Of a DNA stretch of 7,272 nucleotides, positions 1 to 6,080 are shown piece by piece. The stretch is from Spirochaetaceae bacterium (GTDB lineage: Bacteria > Spirochaetota > Spirochaetia > DSM-27196 > SKKC01). Position 1 is the first letter of the stretch; every line of letters starts with the position of its first letter. A program made the translations under genes and the position numbers. The stretch spans positions 1 to 7,272 of the forward strand of contig PWGF01000528.1 of assembly GCA_003554375.1 (NCBI GenBank). Reading direction: 5' to 3'. Under the pieces are notes generated by a model. The model was not told the DNA's origin. It made no database searches and saw nothing but the letters and a program-made list of their open reading frames with translations.

Positions 1-309
1 GATGGGATTGCCTTCGGGGTTCCGGTGCATATTCTCAACGAGCAGCTCGTCGATCACGCCACCTTCCCGCGCCCACCGGTTGTTATTGTGGTTGTGGGCC
101 GACGCCCCGAGAGCCCAGAGGCGCACCTCACTCGATGAGTTGCCGCCCAAGACTGGACGGTCTTGGATCAGAACGACCGCAAGCCCTGCACGAGCCGCGG
201 TGATTGCGCCGCAGGTTCCCGCCAAGCCGCCGCCGACGATACACAGGTCGCACGCCAGCTGCTTCGTCTCAGGCGCCCGCGGCAGCTCCAAACCTCGTTG
301 TTCGATCAT
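1..309 (-). CDS. FAD-dependent oxidoreductase, N-terminal part (cut by window edge)
   Basis: The 103 visible codons begin at ATG 309-307, preceded by an AAGGA ribosome site at 317-321, and run off the left edge. Residues 22-42 form a Rossmann dinucleotide-binding start: a hydrophobic strand, then G26-x-G28-x-x-G31, then an alanine-rich helix. Strand two ends in the acidic D50, the usual contact for the ADP ribose. It is followed by the VLGGNSSSEVRLW stretch (residues 53-65), which I associate with the FAD_oxidored (PF12831-like) family of flavoproteins. There is no signal peptide, so it is probably cytoplasmic. It lies 126 bp after the last permease gene in the same direction and is likely part of the sugar operon. 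That gap holds only a weak 5-bp GCCGG/CCGGC hairpin at 413-425. The likely role is redox chemistry on the imported compound; the substrate cannot be told. The family call is good, the specific function unknown. Confidence 0.85.
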   Translation of the reverse strand, partial: MIEQRGLELPRAPETKQLACDLCIVGGGLAGTCGAITAARAGLAVVLIQDRPVLGGNSSSEVRLWALGASAHNHNNNRWAREGGVIDELLVENMHRNPEGNPI

Positions 310-435
310 AGTGTTATCCTTGTCGTCCCATTTCGATTCTTGGCTCTCATGCAGCCCGTAACCGCCGGCACACCGCTGGCCTTCGTTATCTCCCGGCCAC
401 GCGGCGCGGGAAGCCGGTTTCCGGCCGGCACCATC

Positions 436-1293
436 TCACCCTTTCAACGCGCCGGCGGTAAGCCCCTGGACGAAGAATCGTTGCAGGAGCACGAAACCTA
501 CGGTGACCGGTACCGATACCCACACCGATGCCGCCATCATCGTAGCCCAGTGTCTCTGGAACTCTCCCATGTACGTCATCACCAGCCCAGGAGCCAGCGT
601 TCGCCGTTCTGGTGATGTGATAAGCGTGAGAGCATAGAGAAGGTCGTTCCAACTCCACACGAACCCGTATACTGCAACGGATATCATTCCCGGAATCGTG
701 AGGGGGAGGATGATCCGATGGAGGATACTGACCCGTGACGCTCCGTCTATCTTGGCTGACTCGATCAGGCTATCCGGCATGTGGTCGAAGAACGACTTCA
801 GCGTCCACGTACCCACCGGGAGGGTGAATGTGACATAGGAGAGCACGAGCGCCATATAGCGATCGAGGAGCCCGAGGAACCGCATCATCACGTAGATCGT
901 CAACAGCAGGACGGCAAACGGGAACATCTGTGATGTCATCACGACGAACATGAGCGGGCGACGCCCCGGATACCGGTACTTCGAGAAGCTGTAACCCGCG
1001 TATGCGCAGATGAGAGTCGTCGCAACACTTGTGCTTCCGGACACGAACACGCTGTTCAGCATGTACCGCGCGATTCGGGGATCCCCAATCACTGCCCGGA
1101 AGTTGGCGAGCGTCGTAGAACCGATCGGTATCAGACCCACGTCCCTGCTGAATATCTCCGTCGACGGACGGAGTGCTGTGAGCACCATCCAATACATCGG
1201 GAAAAACATGAATATTCCGATGAGCACGAACAACACGATCAGAACCGCTTTGACTCGAAGTGGCCCGTCGTCGATCAAGCGCTTGCTACTCAT
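436..1293 (-). CDS. Carbohydrate ABC transporter inner-membrane permease, MalG/UgpE type
   Basis: This 285-residue protein is of normal size for the second permease of a CUT1-type (di/oligosaccharide) ABC importer. It shows about six hydrophobic segments, near residues 15-37, 80-104, 112-135, 143-162, 198-220 and 255-277. The cytoplasmic EAA loop that docks the ATPase is clear: E178-S-A-K-I-D-G184 and then L196-P197. The C-terminus (QRFFVQGLTAGALKG) is the family hallmark ending. The ATG lies 9 bp after the stop of the first permease gene. Its AGGAG ribosome site (1301-1305) overlaps that stop codon, which suggests translational coupling and matched output of the two subunits. It should pair with the upstream permease as a heterodimeric channel. 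Substrate specificity cannot be read from the sequence. Confidence 0.96.
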   Translation of the reverse strand: MSSKRLIDDGPLRVKAVLIVLFVLIGIFMFFPMYWMVLTALRPSTEIFSRDVGLIPIGSTTLANFRAVIGDPRIARYMLNSVFVSGSTSVATTLICAYAGYSFSKYRYPGRRPLMFVVMTSQMFPFAVLLLTIYVMMRFLGLLDRYMALVLSYVTFTLPVGTWTLKSFFDHMPDSLIESAKIDGASRVSILHRIILPLTIPGMISVAVYGFVWSWNDLLYALTLITSPERRTLAPGLVMTYMGEFQRHWATMMAASVWVSVPVTVGFVLLQRFFVQGLTAGALKG

Positions 1294-1302
1294 AGGCTGC
1301 TC

Positions 1303-2220
1303 CTACTCCCCGTTTCTCCGAGCACGGAGGTTCAGCAGAACGAACACCGCGAGAATTGCGCTCCAGATCACCCCGACGGCTGCGGCTCGTCCCAGATCGT
1401 AGTTCTGAAACGCATGGCGATAGACCTCCACCGAAAAGGTAGTGGTCGCGCGAGCCGGCCCGCCCTGTGTCATCACCCATATGATGTCGAAATGCTGGAG
1501 ACTCATGATAATTCCGATGAGCAGGGTGACGCCGATTATCTGGCGCATTCCGGGAACCACGATGCTCCGGAGAACTCGTATGTTGCCCGCGCCGTCTATT
1601 CGAGCTGCCTCGATCTGGTCGAAATTGATGGCCTTAAGCCCTCCCAGCAACAGGAGCATGTACCAGGGCATAGCCTGCCAACCGCGCGCGAGAATGACGG
1701 CGAGCACGGCGAACTGCCGGGTCCCGAGCCATGTGTAGTTTCGGGAGGTCAGGCCGATTCTTCGCAAGACCAGGTTCAGCACACCGTATTGGCCGTGGAA
1801 TATCCACATCCACAGAAACGCGATCGCTGCGCCGGGGATGATCCAAGCACAAAGCGTCAGCCCCCGAAGGAACGCGGATCCCCGGTATCCCTGGTTCAGG
1901 ATCAGCGCCCATGTGAACCCCAGAGAAAAACTCACGGCTGTCGTCCCCGAAACGAAGACAGCCGTATTCCGCGCTACTCCCGGGAAATTCGGGTCCGACA
2001 ACACGCGCCGGAAGTTCCGGAGCCCGGTGAAGTCGGTGCCCGGATAGATCAGACTTCGGTCGAACACGCTCATAATGAGCGAGTTGGCAAACGGATAGAG
2101 TACGATCCCGGCGAAGAACAGCGCCGCAGGTAGCGCCAGGACCACGCCAAACTGCGCGTCACTGAGACCAGTACGAACGGCCTGTCTGCCTCCTGTCCTA
2201 CCGTTGCGAGATCTGCTCAT
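1303..2220 (-). CDS. Carbohydrate ABC transporter inner-membrane permease, MalF/UgpA type
   Basis: This 305-residue protein is of usual length for single-gene UgpA-like permeases; it lacks the long extra periplasmic domain of E. coli MalF. A basic tail (residues 1-18) precedes the first membrane segment (about 24-47), and further hydrophobic segments lie near 88-110, 118-140, 177-195, 226-250 and 281-297. The EAA loop reads E204-A-A-R-I-D-G210 and ends in a proline at P223. A TQGGP motif (251-255) typical of this subunit follows. The ATG has a GGAGG site at 2227-2231. It is separated from the solute-binding protein gene by 99 bp carrying a strong hairpin, and its stop is joined to the next permease gene by a 9-bp gap. 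It forms the translocation pore together with the MalG-like partner. Confidence 0.96.
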   Translation of the reverse strand: MSRSRNGRTGGRQAVRTGLSDAQFGVVLALPAALFFAGIVLYPFANSLIMSVFDRSLIYPGTDFTGLRNFRRVLSDPNFPGVARNTAVFVSGTTAVSFSLGFTWALILNQGYRGSAFLRGLTLCAWIIPGAAIAFLWMWIFHGQYGVLNLVLRRIGLTSRNYTWLGTRQFAVLAVILARGWQAMPWYMLLLLGGLKAINFDQIEAARIDGAGNIRVLRSIVVPGMRQIIGVTLLIGIIMSLQHFDIIWVMTQGGPARATTTFSVEVYRHAFQNYDLGRAAAVGVIWSAILAVFVLLNLRARRNGE

Positions 2221-2250
2221 ATAGTGCCTCCGCGCTCTTGGGGCGGCAGC

Positions 2251-2279
2251 CGGCCGGATGCACTTCCGGCATCCGGCCG
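2251..2279 (-). repeat. Intergenic hairpin between binding-protein and permease genes
   Basis: Two perfect 11-bp arms, CGGCCGGATGC (2251-2261) and GCATCCGGCCG (2269-2279), flank a 7-base loop. The stem is GC-rich and should be very stable in RNA. No T-run follows it on either strand, so it does not look like an intrinsic terminator. Its place just after the solute-binding protein gene matches the known REP hairpin between malE and malF in E. coli, which shields the upstream mRNA from 3' decay and raises the binding protein over the permeases. The GCCGGATG core even resembles enterobacterial REP sequence, though only one copy is visible here. Function is inferred from position and structure. 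Confidence 0.8.
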
Positions 2280-2319
2280 TTCAATCCTCCGTTCACAGAG
2301 TGCCGCCTTCGCACTCGCG

Positions 2320-3594
2320 TCAGTCGATCGCGTCCTCGAGCCGGGCGGCCGCGTCCGCCAGCATGCGCGCAGGACTCTTGTCCCCGATCAGCGCTGCCTG
2401 CAGCTCCTCGGTCACGATGCTTTGCAACTCGCTCACGTTTTCGAACTGTAGCAGCTCGTGATTGCGTCCGTACGCGGTGATATCGAGCCAACGGTCGGCC
2501 CCCTCATCCGCTGTAACCGACGGATGCTCGATCGCGTCATGCGTCACCGGAGGGAGGCCGGTCTGCTCGAAGTAGTACACGCCGATCTCCTCACCGATGA
2601 GGTGCTTGATAAACTCGCCTGCAGCCTCAGCGTTCTGCGTGTTTTCGAAAATGGCAAGCTGATGGCCCCAGAGACCGGACTGCGGGTCGTCGCCTGGATT
2701 GACGGTTGGCCGCATCATAGGCATGATATAGCCCTCCCACTCATCCTCGGGCACCCCACTATCAATCGCAATGCCTCGAGCCAGGATCGCATCGTCGTAG
2801 AAGCCCACCTGCTGCTCCGCGAAGAGCACGCGTGCATCGAATCGATCCATGTCGAGCGCAATGAGATCGCGGTCGTGGAGACTCACGAACCACTCGATCG
2901 CTGCTTCATTCTCCGGTGAGTCGATCACCACGTTGCCGTCGTCATCGATCATGCGACCGCCGAAGGTCCAAAACCAGGCGTTCAGGTCTTGCGCCACGCT
3001 CCCGGCCCCCGCCGTGGTGAGAGCGTACGGCACGATATCCGGGTCGTAGTCGGCGAGCGCCTCGAGCGCTGCTTCGAACTCATCGAGCGTCTCTGGGATC
3101 TCCTCCACGCCGGCCGCGGCGAGCAACGAGGGGTTGTGTACCATCCCGATCGACGCCGAGGTATAGGGGACCGCAAGCTGGGTGCCGTCGATAACGCCCG
3201 CCTCGAGCGAAGCGGCGGGGATATTCTCTTCGAGCCACTCCCGGCCGATGACTTCGTCGAGATCCAGGAGCCGGCCGGTAGGTGCAATTACCTCCGCCCA
3301 TCCCAGCTGAAGCTGAGCGACGTCCAGCCGCTCTCCTCCGGCACTTCGGATCAGTAGCTGATCCAGAGTGTCACCCCACGGCCATCCGAGCCATTCCACC
3401 GGGGTGTCAGGATTGGCCTCGTTCCAGCGCGAAATCTTCTCCTCGAAGACCGGCGCTGAAGCCTCCTCTGACCCCGACCATCCGGCGAAGACCATTGGAT
3501 CGGTCACCTCCTCGGCCTGCCCCGCTGCCAGAGCCACACTCGCCGGTATGACGGCGAGTACGACGATCAGTGTAATATGTCCAAGATAGCGCAT
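2320..3594 (-). CDS. Carbohydrate ABC transporter extracellular solute-binding protein
   Basis: This exported protein of 424 residues captures the substrate for the two permeases. Residues 1-24 are a signal peptide: MRYL, a hydrophobic core, then the ALAA cleavage region followed by GQAEEV. There is no lipobox cysteine. The mature part has features of the MalE/UgpB-like group: the W/F-rich stretch with FGGRMIDDDG near residues 197-210, an inserted acidic region, and GLWGHQLAIFENTQNAEAAGEF near 317-337, which is the typical segment before the C-terminal helices. An upstream in-frame ATG at 3705 exists but would overlap the regulator gene and bury the signal peptide; the start at 3594 has an excellent ribosome site. 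Oddity: the mature chain is very acidic with only about three lysines, suggesting life in salt. It is second in the operon, 61 bp after the regulator; that gap contains a small CCCCG/CGGGG hairpin at 3623-3635. Ligand unknown. Confidence 0.95.
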   Translation of the reverse strand: MRYLGHITLIVVLAVIPASVALAAGQAEEVTDPMVFAGWSGSEEASAPVFEEKISRWNEANPDTPVEWLGWPWGDTLDQLLIRSAGGERLDVAQLQLGWAEVIAPTGRLLDLDEVIGREWLEENIPAASLEAGVIDGTQLAVPYTSASIGMVHNPSLLAAAGVEEIPETLDEFEAALEALADYDPDIVPYALTTAGAGSVAQDLNAWFWTFGGRMIDDDGNVVIDSPENEAAIEWFVSLHDRDLIALDMDRFDARVLFAEQQVGFYDDAILARGIAIDSGVPEDEWEGYIMPMMRPTVNPGDDPQSGLWGHQLAIFENTQNAEAAGEFIKHLIGEEIGVYYFEQTGLPPVTHDAIEHPSVTADEGADRWLDITAYGRNHELLQFENVSELQSIVTEELQAALIGDKSPARMLADAAARLEDAID

Positions 3595-3600
3595 TGCGCA

Positions 3601-3610
3601 CCTCCTCCAG
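3601..3610 (-). promoter_or_regulatory. Strong ribosome binding site that fixes the solute-binding protein start
   Basis: On the minus strand this reads CTGGAGGAGG, a near-ideal Shine-Dalgarno sequence, with 6 bases between it and ATG 3594-3592. It decides against the longer reading frame beginning at 3705 and suggests high translation of the binding protein. Confidence 0.85.
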
Positions 3611-3655
3611 CTAGATATCCGCCCCCGAACCGGGGTCGAAAACCGTGTTTCTCGC

Positions 3656-4690
3656 CTACCGTTCAGACGGAACCGCCGTTGAGCCGCGAACCAGCAGGCT
3701 CCCATCCAGGTAGACCTTCATACCGCTCCTGCCGGACTCCATAGCCCGCAGAAGGACTTCCGCGCACTGAGAGCCGGCCTCGTATAGCGGCCGCTGTACC
3801 GTCGTCAGCGGCGGCGTAAGCAGACGGGCAAAGAACGAATCGTTCCGGCCGATTACCGATACATCCGACGGAACGTCCAGGTTGGCCTCCGAGAGCGCTT
3901 CGTACACCCCCATGGCCATCGTGTCCGAAAGGCAGTACACCGCTGTCAAATCGCTGCCGCGAGCCAGACGCGTGAGCATCGCGCTCCGGGCGATGGACAG
4001 CTCGTAGTCCCCGAACAAGATGTCCTCAGCAGCAAGCTCAACATGGTACTGGCCGCAGGTCTCCGCCGCCTGATCGATTCCCTCCAAGCTATCCGGAGAC
4101 TCCTCCCGCCCAGCCATCAGCGCGATGCGCCGGTGTCCCAGGTCCAGGAGATAGCGGATCGGATTGGCCTTTGGACCTTCGCGAAGAATCACCTGGTTGA
4201 CCGACGGCGTGAGCTCCGGCATGTTCGCCATGACGAAAGGGATACCGACACGCTCGAGCATCGCGGCGTTCTCCTCCATATCCCCCCGGCTACAGAACCT
4301 GGTCCCGAAAAGCACGTAGCCGTCGAACCCGGATGCGTGGTCAAGCTGATTCTTCAGAACAACCGGTGACCGAACGCCGCTGGCCGGCGGGAACGCTAAG
4401 CTGTAACCGTTCCGAAAGAGCCGGGTCTGGAGGCCGGAGACAATCTCATTGAGGAAGCTCGAGCGGAACACCGGTCCCTCGTACGGAACCAGTACGCCGA
4501 TCGTGAAGCTCTTCGCTCGCGAAAGGGCCCTTGCGAACGTATTGGGCCGGTACTCCAGCTCGCGGATGGCCTCGTCTATTTTGCGTTTTCGTTCCCCCCC
4601 GACTCGACGGGTATCGTTGTCCCGCAAATAGATCGACACCGCTGCTTCCGAAACGCCCGCCCTGGCCGCAATGTCCCGTATTCGTGCCAT
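3656..4690 (-). CDS. LacI-family transcriptional regulator
   Basis: This 344-residue protein has the standard LacI layout. The helix-turn-helix occupies residues 4-23 (IRDIAARAGVSEAAVSIYLR), and the hinge helix lies around 50-58 (NTFARALSR), with a leucine in the place that wedges into the central CpG of LacI operators. The periplasmic-binding-protein-like sensor domain runs from about residue 63 (TIGVLVPYEG) to near the end. Residues 15, 16 and 20 (E, A, I) occupy the positions of LacI Y17, Q18 and R22, so its base preference should differ from LacI itself. It is the first gene of the operon. Its promoter carries a perfect palindrome near the start site, so it probably represses itself and the transport genes until a sugar ligand binds. 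The ribosome site is ordinary to weak: GAGGTG at 4702-4707 is rather far from the ATG. Ligand not identifiable. Confidence 0.95.
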   Translation of the reverse strand: MARIRDIAARAGVSEAAVSIYLRDNDTRRVGGERKRKIDEAIRELEYRPNTFARALSRAKSFTIGVLVPYEGPVFRSSFLNEIVSGLQTRLFRNGYSLAFPPASGVRSPVVLKNQLDHASGFDGYVLFGTRFCSRGDMEENAAMLERVGIPFVMANMPELTPSVNQVILREGPKANPIRYLLDLGHRRIALMAGREESPDSLEGIDQAAETCGQYHVELAAEDILFGDYELSIARSAMLTRLARGSDLTAVYCLSDTMAMGVYEALSEANLDVPSDVSVIGRNDSFFARLLTPPLTTVQRPLYEAGSQCAEVLLRAMESGRSGMKVYLDGSLLVRGSTAVPSER

Positions 4691-4766
4691 GCTTCTTGCT
4701 ACACCTCGTTCACGAGCCTGCTCTCGTCTTCATAGAGCTCGAACCGTTCCGCTCACCCTTAAAGTA

Positions 4767-4775
4767 AAGTTAAGC
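4767..4775 (+). promoter_or_regulatory. Extra operator half-site
   Basis: AAGTTAAGC here repeats exactly the left half of the main palindrome (4780-4788), 13 bp away in the same orientation. It also forms an imperfect inverted pair with CTTAA at 4758-4762. It may be a weak second binding site for the LacI-type regulator in the leader of its own mRNA; this is inference. Confidence 0.4.
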
Positions 4776-4801
4776 ACAGAAGTTAAGCGCTTAACTTCTG
4801 T
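4776..4801. promoter_or_regulatory. LacI-type operator, 26-bp perfect palindrome
   Basis: The left half is ACAGAAGTTAAGC (4776-4788) and the right half (4789-4801) is its exact reverse complement, so the centre is GCGC. A symmetric site with a central CpG is what LacI-family hinge helices bind. It begins 3 bp downstream of the -10 box and covers the expected transcription start near 4798 on the minus strand, the classic place to block RNA polymerase. The neighbouring regulator gene is the obvious candidate to bind it. The palindrome is seen directly; the protein-DNA pairing is inferred. Confidence 0.85.
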
Positions 4802-4804
4802 CTT

Positions 4805-4833
4805 ATCTTACACCCAGTACTGCGCGGCGTCAA
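4805..4833 (-). promoter_or_regulatory. Sigma-70-type promoter of the sugar operon
   Basis: On the minus strand the -35 box is TTGACG (4833-4828) and the -10 box is TAAGAT (4810-4805), separated by exactly 17 bp. Both are close to consensus, so this should be a strong promoter when not repressed. The expected start near 4798 lies inside the operator palindrome, about 108 bases before the regulator's ATG. The insertion sequence begins 9 bp beyond the -35 box, so the core promoter is intact but everything upstream of it has been replaced. Confidence 0.8.
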
Positions 4834-4836
4834 GAA

Positions 4837-4842
4837 GGGATC
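4837..4842. repeat. Target-site duplication, left copy (GGGATC)
   Basis: GGGATC here matches GGGATC at 6075-6080. Each copy lies exactly 4 bp outside its 24-bp inverted repeat, the symmetry expected of a duplication made at insertion. The exact element ends are inferred from this symmetry. Confidence 0.65.
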
Positions 4843-4846
4843 GTGG

Positions 4847-4870
4847 CCTCCCGGTTTGAGTTCCGACAAG
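4847..4870 (+). repeat. Left terminal inverted repeat of the IS4-type element
   Basis: The 24 bases starting CCTCCCGGTTTG and ending CCGACAAG are the exact reverse complement of 6047-6070. The transposase should bind here and cut just outside. Confidence 0.9.
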
Positions 4871-4926
4871 GAGCTTTCGTTTCGCTGGAGCGCGTTGGTA
4901 GAATTGGGGGTGGGAGGGGAACGCAT

Positions 4927-5973
4927 ATGGTGAAAGCTACGACGACGCTACCGCGAGAGGAGGTTTATCAGTACTGCGAAGAGATTTTCTATCGCGAACC
5001 ACGGGAACCTGACTATGCCACTGAAATCGTGCGGGCGATGCTTGTCGCGGATACCCCACGGGTGAGCGATATCGCGCGGCACATGCAAGGGACGTTCCGC
5101 GGAGGTGAAAAGATGGTGGAACGGTTTCTGCAGTTCAGTGATCCGAAGGAATCACTGCAGATGCTGTTCGACGACGATGCGGAATTTGTCATCGGCGATG
5201 TCGTTGAGGTACCGCGGCCACAGGCGAAGCATACCGCGTATGTGGGGAAACTCAAGGACGGCCAGACGCGTGGCTATGATCTGTTGATGCTGGGCACTCC
5301 TTACCGAGGACGCACCTTGCCATTTCACTTCGTCAGTTACTCCTCTGCGACGCTGGGCGAAGCGGGAGGCTCGCGCAACGGCGAGCATATGCGCGTTATT
5401 GAAGAGGTGGAATGGCTCATCGGCGATCGTCCCATTGTCTTGGATCAAGAGTTTAGCTACGGGCGCCTAGTGGAGTATCTCAATGCGCGTGGGCTCTCCT
5501 TTGTTATTCGGCTGAACACCGCGAACGCGCCCCGGATTACCGCCGAGGCCGAGGAGCGAGCAACGGCGGTATCGCTGCAGCTCAGCCCTGGTGAGAGCCG
5601 TGAATTGCGCAACGTCTGGTATCAGGGGGCGGAGCGCATCCACCTGGCGGGCGTTCATGAGCATGGCCGGCGAGAGCCTCTGTGGGTGATGAGCAATGTC
5701 GAGGAGCCTGAGCGGGCGTTGCAGCTGTATCGAGAGCGCATGAAGGTTGAGCAACAGTTTCGGCATCTCAAGACGCTTTTGAACATGGACAAGCTGATGA
5801 ACAAGCGTCAGGACTACATGGAAAAGCTCATTGCCATGCTCTGTATCGCCTACACCATCGGACTCGTCATTGGCGAGCACCTCCGGGACTGGCTCCATCG
5901 CCAGAGCGGAAAAAAAATGGGCCCGCTACTCTGGGCTATTTGTGCTCCGCAGACCGCCGCGACGCATTCCTAA
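4927..5973 (+). CDS. IS4-family transposase, C-terminus frame-broken
   Basis: The enzyme would cut and join the ends of the surrounding element. ATG 4927 is chosen because a good ribosome site (GGGAGGGG, 4912-4919) precedes it; the frame opens earlier at GTG 4843, but that lies in the element's end. A TAGAAT box at 4899-4904 may be its -10. The catalytic acids are D91 (VIGDVVEVP), D173 (IVLDQEFSYG) and E275, and the last sits in a complete IS4 signature: Y268-x2-R271-x3-E275-x6-K282. As written the protein has 348 residues and ends in 18 that look out of frame (from MGPLLWAICA). The expected YSGLFVL segment and a basic helical tail lie in another frame, entered at a run of eight A (5910-5917). 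With seven A the product would have 372 residues and stop at 6046, immediately before the right inverted repeat. It may be a mutant, a slippage-dependent gene or a sequence error. Confidence 0.9.
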   Translation: MVKATTTLPREEVYQYCEEIFYREPREPDYATEIVRAMLVADTPRVSDIARHMQGTFRGGEKMVERFLQFSDPKESLQMLFDDDAEFVIGDVVEVPRPQAKHTAYVGKLKDGQTRGYDLLMLGTPYRGRTLPFHFVSYSSATLGEAGGSRNGEHMRVIEEVEWLIGDRPIVLDQEFSYGRLVEYLNARGLSFVIRLNTANAPRITAEAEERATAVSLQLSPGESRELRNVWYQGAERIHLAGVHEHGRREPLWVMSNVEEPERALQLYRERMKVEQQFRHLKTLLNMDKLMNKRQDYMEKLIAMLCIAYTIGLVIGEHLRDWLHRQSGKKMGPLLWAICAPQTAATHS

Positions 5974-6046
5974 AAACGAACTCCGCGAAGTCCTTGCCCA
6001 CGCCCGCCGCTTCTTCCGTGAACTCGTCTACGGAAGTCCGCCCTGA
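5910..6046 (+). other. A8 run and displaced C-terminal coding segment of the transposase
   Basis: Positions 5910-5917 are eight A. After them the transposase continues in the next frame for 42 residues (WARYSGLFVL, then RELREVL-like helical sequence ending in VYGSPP) to TGA 6044-6046. The YSGLFVL segment is what I expect near the C-terminus of this transposase group. Loss of one A, in the DNA or in the transcript through polymerase slippage, would join the frames. Ribosomal frameshifting would have to be +1 or -2, which is less usual on A-runs. Confidence 0.7.
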
Positions 6047-6070
6047 CTTGTCGGAACTCAAACCGGGAGG
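6047..6070 (-). repeat. Right terminal inverted repeat of the IS4-type element
   Basis: The sequence starts CTTGTCGG and ends CCGGGAGG, and is the exact inverse of 4847-4870. It begins directly after the displaced transposase stop codon. Confidence 0.9.
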
Positions 6071-6074
6071 TCAG

Positions 6075-6080
6075 GGGATC
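6075..6080. repeat. Target-site duplication, right copy (GGGATC)
   Basis: This is the partner of 4837-4842, placed 4 bp outside the right inverted repeat. Confidence 0.65.

Larger units (their letters stand above)
4843..6074 (+). mobile_element. IS4-family insertion sequence, about 1232 bp
   Basis: The element carries one transposase gene on the plus strand between two 24-bp perfect terminal inverted repeats (4847-4870 and 6047-6070) and is bounded by a 6-bp direct repeat GGGATC. Four bases outside each repeat (GTGG on the left, CTGA read inward on the right) share only TG, so the tips are imperfect. The transposase has the D-D-E residues and the Y-R-E-K signature that define IS4-type elements. 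It sits between the promoter of the LacI-type regulator and unidentified DNA, and is oriented away from the operon. The transposase frame is broken near its end, so present mobility is uncertain. The named IS within the family is not recognised. Confidence 0.9.

Noticed and set aside
1414..2133. A 239-codon plus-strand open frame.
   Set aside because: It is antisense to the MalF-type permease, has a His/Pro/Glu/Arg-rich translation without hydrophobic pattern, and is a shadow of the real gene.
2251..2279. Reading the intergenic hairpin as a transcription terminator.
   Set aside because: No T-run follows the stem on either strand, and the permease genes downstream have no obvious promoter of their own.
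3595..3655. A separate promoter for the binding-protein gene.
   Set aside because: The 61-bp gap has only weak matches to -35 and -10 boxes and no operator-like palindrome. Read-through from the regulator promoter explains the layout better.
3595..3705. An N-terminal extension of the binding protein starting at ATG 3705.
   Set aside because: It would overlap the regulator's 3' end and place 37 basic residues before a clear signal peptide. The strong ribosome site at 3601-3610 points to ATG 3594.
4843..4926. A transposase start at GTG 4843.
   Set aside because: This codon sits at the very tip of the element and has no ribosome site. ATG 4927 has a good one, and the protein begins normally there.
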